DNA from: DASZVN01 sp035547055 | GTDB taxonomy: Bacteria; Pseudomonadota; Alphaproteobacteria; Rhizobiales; Methylopilaceae | Assembly (NCBI GenBank): GCA_035547055.1 | Contig: DASZVN010000177.1 | Coordinates: 1 to 58,104, forward strand | DNA: 58,104 nucleotides | Direction: 5' to 3' | Shown: piece by piece, positions 16,953-23,648 of the stretch | Layout of the letters: the number at the start of each line of letters is the position of its first letter | Numbering within the stretch: the stretch's first letter is position 1 | Program-made: the position numbers and the translations under genes | The notes under the pieces: model-generated | What the model was told of the DNA's origin: nothing | The model's input: the letters and a program-made list of their open reading frames with translations, nothing else | Databases searched by the model: none

Positions 16953-17744
16953 TCACCCGATGGTGTCGATGATGCCGCCCTCGACGCGGAGCGTCGCGCC
17001 GTTGGTCGCCGAGGCCTGGGCCGAGCAGGCATAGACCACCATGTTCGCCACCTCCTCCGGCGTCGCCATGCGCCCGAGGATCGAGCTCGGCCGCTGCGCC
17101 ATCACGAATTCGCGGCCGACCTCCTCGGCGCTCTTGCCCTCCTTCGCGCCGCGCTCGGCCATGCGCGCGGCGAACCGCTCGGTCATGGTCGGGCCGGGCA
17201 GGACGGCGTTGACGGTGACGCCGGTGCCGCGCGTCAGCTTGGCGAGGCCGCGCGAGACCGCGAGCTCGGCCGCCTTGGTGAAGCCGTAGGAGATCATCCC
17301 GGGCGGGATGCTGATGGCGGACTCCGACGAGATGAAGACGACGCGGCCCCAGTCGCGCTCGAGCATGCCCTTGAGATAAGCGCGCGACAGCCGCACGCCG
17401 GCCATGACGTTGACCTCGAAATAGCGCTGCCAGTCCTCGTCGGGCTGGTCGAAGAAATCCTTGATCGCGAAGAACGCGGCGTTGCTGACCAGGATGTCCA
17501 CCGCCGGCACCGCTTTCGCGAGCGCAGCGCAGCCCTCGGCGGTGCCGACATCGGCCGCGACGCCGCGGAGCGTGCCGCCGGTCTCGCCCTTCAGCGCCGC
17601 GACCGCGGCGTCGACCGTCTTGGCGTCGCGGCCGTTGACCACGACCGACGCGCCGGCGCCGGCGAGCCCTTTGGCGATGGCCCGGCCGATGCCCATGGTC
17701 GAGCCGGTGACGAGCGCGGTCTTGCCCGCGAGGTCGATCTTCAT
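16953..17744 (-). CDS. SDR-family NAD(P)-dependent oxidoreductase
   Basis: Classical short-chain dehydrogenase of 263 residues. It has the TGSTMGIG cofactor loop at 14-21, NGRD after the second strand, the SNAA motif, and an intact catalytic Ser (FISSES) and YGFTK tetrad. The C-terminus ends in a family-typical G-G-x-I-D-T stretch. The cofactor-specificity loop (NGRD) suggests NADP(H). The substrate is unknown, though it sits in a same-strand run with another SDR, a luciferase-like monooxygenase and a YciI protein. Confidence 0.92.
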   Translation of the reverse strand: MKIDLAGKTALVTGSTMGIGRAIAKGLAGAGASVVVNGRDAKTVDAAVAALKGETGGTLRGVAADVGTAEGCAALAKAVPAVDILVSNAAFFAIKDFFDQPDEDWQRYFEVNVMAGVRLSRAYLKGMLERDWGRVVFISSESAISIPPGMISYGFTKAAELAVSRGLAKLTRGTGVTVNAVLPGPTMTERFAARMAERGAKEGKSAEEVGREFVMAQRPSSILGRMATPEEVANMVVYACSAQASATNGATLRVEGGIIDTIG

Positions 17745-17768
17745 GCGCGTACCCCCAAAGAATGCGCC

Positions 17769-17845
17769 CGTCATTGCGAGGAGCGGAGCGACGAAGCAAT
17801 CCAGAGACCGCTGCCCTGGATTGCGTCGCTTCGCTCGCAATGACG
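17769..17845. repeat. CGTCATTG...CAATGACG inverted repeat, copy 3
   Basis: CGTCATTGCGAG at the left and CTCGCAATGACG at the right form near-perfect ends, with CAATCCAG/CTGGATTG inside. It fills the gap between the two SDR genes. Confidence 0.85.
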
Positions 17846-17860
17846 AGCGAAAAAATCCTA

Positions 17861-18574
17861 TCAGACCAGCGCGCCGCCGCCGTCGAGATAGACGACGCTG
17901 CCCGTCATGAACGGGTTGGCCATGAACACCAGGATCTGCGCCGCGACGTCCTCCGCGCGGCCGACCCGGCCGCTCGGGATGGCCTTGGCGTTGCGCTCGT
18001 ACATCGCCTGGCGCTGGTCGGCCGGCATGCGGTCGTACATCGGGGTGTCGATCAGGCCGGGCGAGACCGCGTTGACCCGGACCGGCGCGAGCTCGAGCGC
18101 GAGGCCCTGGGTCAGCGCCTCGACCGCGGCGTTGATCGCGCCCTGGATCGCGGCGCCCTTGCGCGGCCGAATCGAGAGGAAGCCGGAGACGAGCGTCAGC
18201 GACCCGCCCGGCGCGATGGTCGCGGCGCGGGCGACGCGGTAGGCGCCCCAGAACTTCGAGTTCATCGAGGCGTAGGCGTCGGCGAGCGGCAGCTCCTTCA
18301 CCAGCGCGACCTTGGTCTGCGCGCCCGAGACGACGACGTGGTCCCACGGCACGCCGTCCTTGAAGAAGGCGGCCACCGCGGCCTCGTCGGTGACGTCGAG
18401 CGGGCGGCCCTCGGCGCCGTGGCCGACCGCCTTGACGGCGGCGGCGACCTTCTCGGCCGAGCGCGAGGCGATGGTGACGGCGGCGCCCTGCATGGCGGCG
18501 GCCTCGGCCGCGCCCCGCCCGATGCCCGAGCTGCCGCCGACGACGAGGACGCGCTTGCCGCTGAGGTCGAACAT
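17861..18574 (-). CDS. SDR-family protein lacking the catalytic Tyr and Lys
   Basis: Protein of 237 residues with a normal Rossmann part: GGSSGIG at 13-19, ASRS after the second strand, and the C-terminal VNAVSPG and G-S-V-V-Y-L-D-G-G. The active-site Ser remains (SGFLS, residue 130), but the YxxxK tetrad is replaced: aligning on the following AAVEAL places Gln at 144 and Asn at 148. It therefore may bind NAD(P) without ordinary SDR chemistry, or use other residues. A clade of such atypical SDRs is annotated in other Proteobacteria. The neighbouring SDR at 16953-17744 has an intact site. Confidence 0.88.
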   Translation of the reverse strand: MFDLSGKRVLVVGGSSGIGRGAAEAAAMQGAAVTIASRSAEKVAAAVKAVGHGAEGRPLDVTDEAAVAAFFKDGVPWDHVVVSGAQTKVALVKELPLADAYASMNSKFWGAYRVARAATIAPGGSLTLVSGFLSIRPRKGAAIQGAINAAVEALTQGLALELAPVRVNAVSPGLIDTPMYDRMPADQRQAMYERNAKAIPSGRVGRAEDVAAQILVFMANPFMTGSVVYLDGGGALV

Positions 18575-18683
18575 GGCCGGGCTCCGGTGAATGGCGTGGC
18601 GGGCGGCGGCGAGCCTAGTCGAACGCCGGACCGCCTTCCAGCCGTTGCGCAGCGCCTGGGCTTGGGGTCAATTGCGGCCCACC

Positions 18684-18771
18684 GGAAGGGTGGCCGAGCG
18701 GCTTAAGGCACCGGTCTTGAAAACCGGCGATGGGCAACCATCCGTGGGTTCGAATCCCACCCCTTCCGCCA
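18684..18771 (+). tRNA. tRNA-Ser (anticodon TGA)
   Basis: An 88-nt type II tRNA with acceptor stem GGAAGGG pairing CCCTTCC, D-loop GGCCGAGCGGCTTAAGGC, anticodon loop CTTGAAA giving TGA, a long variable arm, T-arm GTGGGTTCGAATCCCAC and encoded CCA. A lower-GC toxin-antitoxin patch follows directly downstream. Confidence 0.97.
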
Positions 18772-18842
18772 TCCTACGCTACAGCGCGCCACGCTATCTG
18801 GAACCGCCCGCAGCGCTCCGGCGATCCGGGAACCCATCGGTT

Positions 18843-19214
18843 TCACGTCACGGCTGCCGCCAGCTTGCGATCGAGTGTGACCAGCTCCACGCCAATGGAA
18901 CGTGCGACCCACAGATAGCTGGCGTCGTAGGCGGTCAGCCCCGTGGTCTCGGCGAGTTCCAGAACGCCGAGAGGATCGACTGCGACGATTTCGATTCTCA
19001 ACCGATGCGCCATGCCGCACGCAGCCCGTAGCGTCTTCGCCTGATCCGGCGCGCGGCGGATCTTGACCAGGCAAACATTGGCCAGTTCGTAATCGAGCAA
19101 CGAGGGCGCTGCCAACCTGGCCCCTTCCAATCGTTCGGCGATGGTGTCCGCTTCCGGCTCCGCGAAAATCAGCGCGGCAAGCGCCGATGCATCTACAACC
19201 TTAACGCTGGTCAC
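18843..19214 (-). CDS. vapC: PIN-domain ribonuclease toxin (VapC/FitB type)
   Basis: Protein of 123 residues reading from GTG (TSVKVVDASALAAL). The PIN acidic residues are all present: Asp8 in VVDAS, Glu43 in DYELANV, Asp97 in TAYDASYL and Asp115 in TLDRKL, so it should be an active Mg-dependent RNase. The GTG start overlaps the 3' end of the antitoxin gene by 14 nt, the usual antitoxin-first arrangement. Base composition is less GC-rich than the flanking metabolic genes. Confidence 0.9.
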   Translation of the reverse strand: MTSVKVVDASALAALIFAEPEADTIAERLEGARLAAPSLLDYELANVCLVKIRRAPDQAKTLRAACGMAHRLRIEIVAVDPLGVLELAETTGLTAYDASYLWVARSIGVELVTLDRKLAAAVT

Positions 19215-19437
19215 GATCCGCCCGAATGATCGCCGTCGCATCATCTGGGGTCCGGATACCGAGGCGCCGGACCTCTGCGAGAAGCTCGCGGGGGCTCAAT
19301 TCTCCTTCCGTCCGGACAGCTTCCTCGACAATGGCCAGCAACTCACCTTGCAGAGATCTGTGGTGCCGCTCTGCCCGCCGGCGCAGACGCTCAACGATCT
19401 TGTCGGGGGCATTCTTGATCGACAGGTTCACAGGCAT
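19201..19437 (-). CDS. FitA-like ribbon-helix-helix antitoxin
   Basis: Protein of 78 residues beginning MPVNLSIKNAPDKIVERLRRRA, then ERHHRSLQGELLAIVEEAV, the RHH DNA-binding pattern of FitA-type antitoxins (strand, two helices, RS-x-x-x-E turn). The C-terminal part (ELLAEVRRLGIRTPDDATAIIRADRDQR) would wrap the PIN toxin encoded next. An ATG 39 bp further upstream exists but gives a non-family extension. GGAG occurs upstream of the start. Confidence 0.88.
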   Translation of the reverse strand: MPVNLSIKNAPDKIVERLRRRAERHHRSLQGELLAIVEEAVRTEGELSPRELLAEVRRLGIRTPDDATAIIRADRDQR

Positions 19438-19760
19438 CGGCTCCGAAATTCCTCCATTTTGGAGCCTTGGTAGCACATCCAGACGGCGACGGCCAATGGA
19501 CGGGAAGGTCAGAGGGCCGCAAGAGAGCCATAGCGTGCTTCAGGTGGTTATGGCGTAAGAATAGTGCCCATCTTCACTGTTCTCGGCTCGCCAGTGACGC
19601 AAGCCGAGGCTCTGTTCGACGCGACTGGTAGCGCCGGGGTCGCTCGTGGCGTGGAAACGCCGTGGTCTACCCGTGGACCGCGCCGTCTATCGGCACCGAA
19701 TACTTGCAGGGACTATGGCGCAAAACACGGCAGACCTCATCGCCAAGCCCACCAACGGAC
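19438..19760. other. Gene-poor, lower-GC spacer between toxin-antitoxin units
   Basis: No convincing gene was found. The only open frame (about 19564-19764) has no recognisable protein pattern. Composition is visibly less GC-rich than the flanks. CTCC/GGAG around 19450 forms a small inverted repeat upstream of the FitA-like gene and could belong to its promoter. Confidence 0.5.
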
Positions 19761-19788
19761 TTGAGTAGCTAAATTTATTAGCTAACAT
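19761..19788 (+). promoter_or_regulatory. Promoter with palindromic operator in front of the TA chimera
   Basis: TAGCTAA (19766-19772) and TTAGCTA (19778-19784) form a perfect inverted repeat with a 5-bp A/T spacer. TTGAGT (19761-19766) and TAACAT (19783-19788), spaced 16 bp, could be -35 and -10 elements, which would start the transcript at or next to the ATG at 19796. The TTAGCTA core is shared with the operator at 21161-21182. Confidence 0.55.
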
Positions 19789-19795
19789 TGATGTC

Positions 19796-20125
19796 ATGAA
19801 GGTCGTCACCGTCCACGCTGCGAAAACCGCCCTTTCGCAGCTCCTAGCCCGGGTTGAGGCAGGGGAGGAGATCGTGCTCGCCCCGGGGCAAGGAGCCGAT
19901 CGCCAAGCTGTGGCGATCGTCACCGACCTCGATGCGGTCGTCGCGAGCCAGAGCTTCATCGCATTGCCGGTCAGCATCCGGCACGGACAGACGGGCGGCA
20001 CACTTCCCGGTCCGCGCCGCGACCCCTTCGACCGGAGGCTGATCGCCCAGGCCGTGGTCGACCGACTCGTTCTTGTTTCGAACGAAAAGATCTTCGACAC
20101 GTACGGGATCGAACGCCTGTGGTGA
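19796..20125 (+). pseudogene. Antitoxin-toxin chimera: deletion remnant of a Phd-PIN module
   Basis: Open frame of 109 codons. Residues 1-29 match the Phd/YefM antitoxin encoded at 21182-21424 (VVTVHAAKTALSQLLARV...). One extra base near 19892 then shifts the frame through about ten codons of former antitoxin sequence. From residue 40 on it matches residues 59-128 of the PIN toxin at 21429-21815 in the toxin frame, to the shared ending. The junction lies by CAAGCT (19904-19909), a hexamer present at both parental breakpoints (21301-21306 and 21584-21589). The toxin half lacks the first Asp and the Glu of the active site, so nuclease activity is unlikely; the DNA-binding half may still function. 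Confidence 0.85.
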
Positions 20126-20160
20126 AGGCGTCCCGCATCACCTTTCGAACTGCCCGCCCC

Positions 20161-21033
20161 TCACGCCACCATCGCCTCGCGCACCGTCGTCCGGCGGAGG
20201 TCGCGGCGATACGCCTTGTCGTCGTAGGGGGTGGCGCGGTGCATGGTGCAGCGGTTGTCCCAGATCACCACGTCGCCGACGCGCCATTCGTGGCGGTAGA
20301 CGAAGCGCTCCTGCGTGGCGAACTCCGTCAGCTCCGCCAGCAGCGCGCGCCCCTCCTCGACCGGCATGCCGACGATGTGCGAGGCGTGCGAGGCGAGGTA
20401 GAGCGTCTTCCGGCCGCAGCCGGGATGGACCTGGACGAGGCGGTGGTGGGCCGGCGGGTTCTTCTCCAGCTCCTCCGGCGTCGGCGCCAGGCCGCCGACC
20501 AGCGAGCGCGAGTGCCAGTAGGAATGCTCGGCGACGAGACCCTCGATGCGCGCCTTCATCGTGTCCGGCAACGCGTCGTAGGCGGCGCGGAGGTCGGCGA
20601 ACTCGGTCGCGGCGCCGGCCGGCGGCACGACATGGGCCGACAGCACCGAATAGGTGGCGCGGACGCGGTGGAACGACACGTCGGTGTGCCACAACAGGTT
20701 TCCTGCCGCGCGCATGCGCCGGATGTCGTCGGGCGCCAGGATCTCGCCGTTCTCGTCGAGATTCGAGACGTCCTGCATCTGCCGGCTGGCGAGGCGGAAC
20801 TGGCGGTTCGTGAACTTCAGGATCGGCGTCTCCTCCATCGGCCCGAGCAGCCGGCTGAAGGCGAGCTGGGCCTCGCCGTCGGGCGGCGCGGCGTTGCGGT
20901 AGAGGCAGACGGCGTAGCGGTCCATGTGGCCCACCACCTCCACGACCGCGTCGGGCGCGAGCGCGCCGTCGACGGCGATGCCGGAAATCTCGGCGGCGAA
21001 GAGCGGATGGAGCGGACGGGCCGACGACAGCAT
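20161..21033 (-). CDS. TauD/TfdA-family Fe(II)/2-oxoglutarate dioxygenase
   Basis: Protein of 290 residues. GAGGAG precedes the ATG (MLSSARPLHPLFAAEISGI, a family-like opening). Iron ligands are His116 and Asp118 in LLWHTDVSFH and the distal His in CTMHRATPYD, followed by RRDLRRTT carrying the Arg that binds 2-oxoglutarate. The family hydroxylates taurine, 2,4-D or similar acids; the substrate here is unknown. It lies on the opposite strand between the intact and the fused Phd-PIN modules. Confidence 0.93.
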   Translation of the reverse strand: MLSSARPLHPLFAAEISGIAVDGALAPDAVVEVVGHMDRYAVCLYRNAAPPDGEAQLAFSRLLGPMEETPILKFTNRQFRLASRQMQDVSNLDENGEILAPDDIRRMRAAGNLLWHTDVSFHRVRATYSVLSAHVVPPAGAATEFADLRAAYDALPDTMKARIEGLVAEHSYWHSRSLVGGLAPTPEELEKNPPAHHRLVQVHPGCGRKTLYLASHASHIVGMPVEEGRALLAELTEFATQERFVYRHEWRVGDVVIWDNRCTMHRATPYDDKAYRRDLRRTTVREAMVA

Positions 21034-21143
21034 GGCGATTTCTCCTCGGCGTTCGTTCTGCCACCGGTTGGCAGGCCTGCCAAGCACGGCCACGGGCGCG
21101 AGCGCGAGCGCCGGTCAGACGCTGATCTCTTTCGTCCGCCGTA

Positions 21144-21182
21144 TTGACCCAGGCATAAGATTAGCTAATATATATTAGCTAA
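21144..21182 (+). promoter_or_regulatory. Promoter and perfect palindromic operator of the Phd-PIN module
   Basis: TTGACC (21144-21149), a 16-bp spacer and TAATAT (21166-21171) form a good promoter. A 22-bp perfect palindrome (21161-21182) built from two TTAGCTAATAT halves covers the -10 region and reaches the A of the ATG at 21182. The transcript would start about 3 nt before the ATG and no Shine-Dalgarno sequence exists, so the antitoxin mRNA should be leaderless and repressed by its own product. Confidence 0.65.
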
Positions 21183-21424
21183 TGAAGTCGACATTGAAAA
21201 TCGTCACTGTCCACGCGGCCAAGACGGGGCTGTCGAATCTGCTCGCGCGGGTCGAGGCCGGCGAGGAAATCGTGCTCGCACGGGGCAAGGAGCCCATCGC
21301 CAAGCTCGTCCCCTATCACCCGGCCGAAGGCGGCCGCCGCTTCGGTGCCCTCCGCGGCATCATCAGCGTCGGCCCCGCATTCTTCGAGCCGCTGCCGGAG
21401 GACGAACTGGCAGAGTGGGAGTGA
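21182..21424 (+). CDS. Phd/YefM-family antitoxin
   Basis: Protein of 80 residues (KSTLKIVTVHAAKTGLSNLL, ARVEAGEEIVLARGKEPIAKLVP), the Phd/YefM N-terminal DNA-binding fold that pairs with PIN toxins. The acidic C-terminal tail (FFEPLPEDELAEWE) is the toxin-binding part. The gene has no ribosome-binding site because the palindromic operator runs into the start codon. It is followed after 4 bp by the toxin gene. Confidence 0.92.
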   Translation: MKSTLKIVTVHAAKTGLSNLLARVEAGEEIVLARGKEPIAKLVPYHPAEGGRRFGALRGIISVGPAFFEPLPEDELAEWE

Positions 21425-21428
21425 GCCC

Positions 21429-21815
21429 ATGCGCCTTCTGCTCGATACCCATGCCTTCCTGTGGTGGCTTGCCGGCGACGACGCGCTTTCCGTGCCGGCG
21501 CGGACCGCCATCGCCGACCAGACCAACAATGTCTTCGTCAGCGCCGCCTCGGCCTGGGAAATCACCACGAAGCACCGCCTGGGCAAGCTGCCGGGCGTCA
21601 CCGCCATCGTTGCCGATCTCGAGGACGTCATTGCCAGCCAAAGCTTCATCGGACTGCCGGTCAGCGTTCGGCACGGCCAGACTGGCGGCGCCCTGCCCGG
21701 CCCTCACCGCGACCCGTTCGATCGGATGCTGATTGCCCAGGCGATGGTCGACCGCCTGATCCTGGTCTCGAACGAGAAGGTCTTCGAGGCTTATGGTGTC
21801 GAACGCTTGTGGTAA
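21429..21815 (+). CDS. vapC: PIN-domain toxin, VapC family
   Basis: Protein of 128 residues opening MRLLLDTHAFLWWLAGD. The PIN acidic residues are Asp6, Glu44 (SAWEITTK) and Asp98 in DPFDRMLIAQA. It is the usual partner of a Phd/YefM antitoxin and should cleave RNA. The start lies 4 bp after the antitoxin stop. The last 70 residues are duplicated in the chimera at 19796-20125. Confidence 0.93.
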   Translation: MRLLLDTHAFLWWLAGDDALSVPARTAIADQTNNVFVSAASAWEITTKHRLGKLPGVTAIVADLEDVIASQSFIGLPVSVRHGQTGGALPGPHRDPFDRMLIAQAMVDRLILVSNEKVFEAYGVERLW

Positions 21816-21833
21816 GCGCGCCGGTCACGCTCC

Positions 21834-23015
21834 TCAATCCTCGAACGGCAGCCCCACGTAATTCTCGGCGAGCGAGGTGGAGGCGGCGCGGGAGCTGGTG
21901 ACGTAGTCGAGCTCGGCGAGCTGGCGCTTCAGGTCGAACGGCGAGGTGTCCGGCGCGAGATGCAGCATCGTCGTCATCCACCACGAGAAGCGCTGGGCCT
22001 TCCACACCCGCCGCAGCGCCTTCGCCGAATAGGCGTCGAGCCCGGCGCTGTCGCCGTCGCGGTAGAAGCGCTCCAGCGCCTGGGCCAGCAGGCGCACGTC
22101 GGCGATCGCGAGGTTGAGCCCCTTGGCGCCGGTCGGCGGCACGATGTGGGCGGCGTCGCCGGCGAGGAACAGGCGGCCATGGCGCATCGGCTCGGCGACG
22201 AAGCTCCGCATCGGGGTGATGCCCTTCTGGAAGATCGGGCCGCGCTGCAGCGCCCAGCCGCCTTCGGCGTGGTGGAGGCGGCGGTCGAGCTCGTCCCAGA
22301 TGCGCTCGTCCGGCCACGCCGCCACGTCCTCGTCGGGCGGCACCTGGAGGTAGAGCCGGCTGACCTCGGGCGTGCGCATGCTGAGGAGCGCGAAGCCGCG
22401 CGCGTGAAGCGCATAGATCAGCTCGTCGGAGGACGGCGGCGCCTCGGCCAGGATGCCGAGCCAGGCGAAGGGATAGTCACGCTCGTAGGTCGCGATCGTG
22501 CCGGCCGGGATCGCCGGGCGGCAGATGCCGTGAAACCCGTCGCAGCCGGCGACGAAGTCGCAGTCGACGACGTGGTCTCGCCCATCCTTGGCGCGATAGC
22601 GGATCTGCGGACGGGCGCCGTCGAGGCCCGCCACCGCGACGTCCGACACTTCGAATTCGATCGGCGCGCCGGCGGCGAGGCGGGCGGCGATCAGGTCCTT
22701 CACCACCTCGTGCTGGGCGTAGACCGTGACCTCCTTGCCGACGAGGTCGCGAAAATCGATGCGGTGGCCGATGCCGCCGAAGCGGAGCTCGATCCCGGCA
22801 TGGAACATCGCCTCGCGCCGCATCCGTTCGCCGACGCCGGTCTCGTTCATCAGGTCGACGGTGCCCTGCTCCAGCACGCCGGCCCGCACCCGCTCCTCGA
22901 CATAGGCGCGGCTGCGGTGCTCCAGGACGATCGCGTCGATCCCGGCGCGGCGGAGGAGATGCCCCAGCATGAGGCCGGCCGGTCCGGCCCCGACGATTCC
23001 CACCTGGACGCGCAT
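21834..23015 (-). CDS. pobA: 4-hydroxybenzoate 3-monooxygenase
   Basis: FAD-dependent hydroxylase of 393 residues converting 4-hydroxybenzoate to protocatechuate with NAD(P)H and O2. The GAGPAG dinucleotide loop is at 9-14, the DG motif appears in VAGCDGFHG, and the GD motif in LFLAGDAAHIVPPTGAKGLN. The length and the region around EERVRAGVLEQGTVDL match PobA rather than other flavoprotein hydroxylases. It is divergent from a 4HBT-type thioesterase that could supply its substrate. Confidence 0.95.
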   Translation of the reverse strand: MRVQVGIVGAGPAGLMLGHLLRRAGIDAIVLEHRSRAYVEERVRAGVLEQGTVDLMNETGVGERMRREAMFHAGIELRFGGIGHRIDFRDLVGKEVTVYAQHEVVKDLIAARLAAGAPIEFEVSDVAVAGLDGARPQIRYRAKDGRDHVVDCDFVAGCDGFHGICRPAIPAGTIATYERDYPFAWLGILAEAPPSSDELIYALHARGFALLSMRTPEVSRLYLQVPPDEDVAAWPDERIWDELDRRLHHAEGGWALQRGPIFQKGITPMRSFVAEPMRHGRLFLAGDAAHIVPPTGAKGLNLAIADVRLLAQALERFYRDGDSAGLDAYSAKALRRVWKAQRFSWWMTTMLHLAPDTSPFDLKRQLAELDYVTSSRAASTSLAENYVGLPFED

Positions 23016-23149
23016 GATGTCCCCGAACGAGCGGCCGCCAATGGCGGTGCGCAACCTGCCGCAACGCCCAGGCGGACCGCAAGGTTGGAACTCGGCCCGA
23101 GGCTGTGGCACAGAAGCGCCGCCGTCGCCTCCTGCGAGCGAAACCCGCA

Positions 23150-23575
23150 ATGAAGACCGCCGCCCTCCTCCGCCCGGTGACCCGCGAGACGATGCGCGTC
23201 GCGTGGTCCGACACCGACGCCAGCGGCCGCATCCACAACACCGCGGTGTTCCGCTGGGCCGAGCGGGTCGAGCACGGCCTGATGCGGGCCGTCGGCATCG
23301 GCGACGCCGGCAACTTTCCCCGCCGCCACGTCGAGGCGACCTTCCACCGTCCGCTCGGCTATGCCGACCTGTTCGAGGTGGTGTTCGGCGTCGAGACGCT
23401 GGGCCGGACCTCGGTGGTCTATGCCTGGCGGGTCGAGCGGGCGGGAGAGCTGTGCGTCGAGGGCAAGAGCGTCGTCGTCCATGTCGATGCCGCGACCGAC
23501 CGGCCGATCCCGCTGCCGCCGGCGCTCCGCGCCGTGCTCGACGGCAGCGCCGAATGGCCGGCGGCGGCGCAGTAG
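23150..23575 (+). CDS. 4HBT/YbgC-family acyl-CoA thioesterase
   Basis: Hot-dog-fold protein of 141 residues. MRVAWSDTDASGRIHNTAVF carries the Asp of the 4-hydroxybenzoyl-CoA thioesterase active site, and WAERVEHGLMRAVG continues the long central helix. The start MKTAALLRP is chosen because translation further upstream is Arg-rich and unlike the family. Next to pobA, a 4-hydroxybenzoyl-CoA substrate is an attractive inference, but other aryl or acyl thioesters are possible. Confidence 0.88.
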   Translation: MKTAALLRPVTRETMRVAWSDTDASGRIHNTAVFRWAERVEHGLMRAVGIGDAGNFPRRHVEATFHRPLGYADLFEVVFGVETLGRTSVVYAWRVERAGELCVEGKSVVVHVDAATDRPIPLPPALRAVLDGSAEWPAAAQ

Positions 23576-23585
23576 CGGCCCCGGC

Positions 23586-23634
23586 TTGACACGACGGGCG
23601 CGGGCGCCAGAATAGCCTAATATATGCATATTTG
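23586..23634 (+). promoter_or_regulatory. Promoter and ATATGCATAT palindrome before the GntR gene
   Basis: TTGACA (23586-23591), a 16-bp spacer and CAGAAT (23608-23613) resemble a sigma-70 promoter. The 10-bp palindrome ATATGCATAT (23622-23631) lies just downstream in an A/T-rich patch, where an autoregulatory GntR operator would be expected. Confidence 0.5.
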
Positions 23635-23648
23635 AGGGGTCGCCCGCG

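Noticed and set aside
18684..18771. tRNA-Ser as attachment site of an integrated element
   Set aside because: No integrase, phage gene or duplicated tRNA end was found in the downstream 3 kb; kept only as a possibility within the island finding.
19564..19764. Open frame of 66 codons between the FitA/VapC pair and the chimera
   Set aside because: No start signal, no recognisable pattern, typical of chance frames; left as a gene-poor spacer.
23052..23087. CAACCT/AGGTTG inverted repeat between pobA and the thioesterase gene
   Set aside because: Only 6-bp arms spaced 24 bp apart, expected by chance; no matching copies to support a regulator site.
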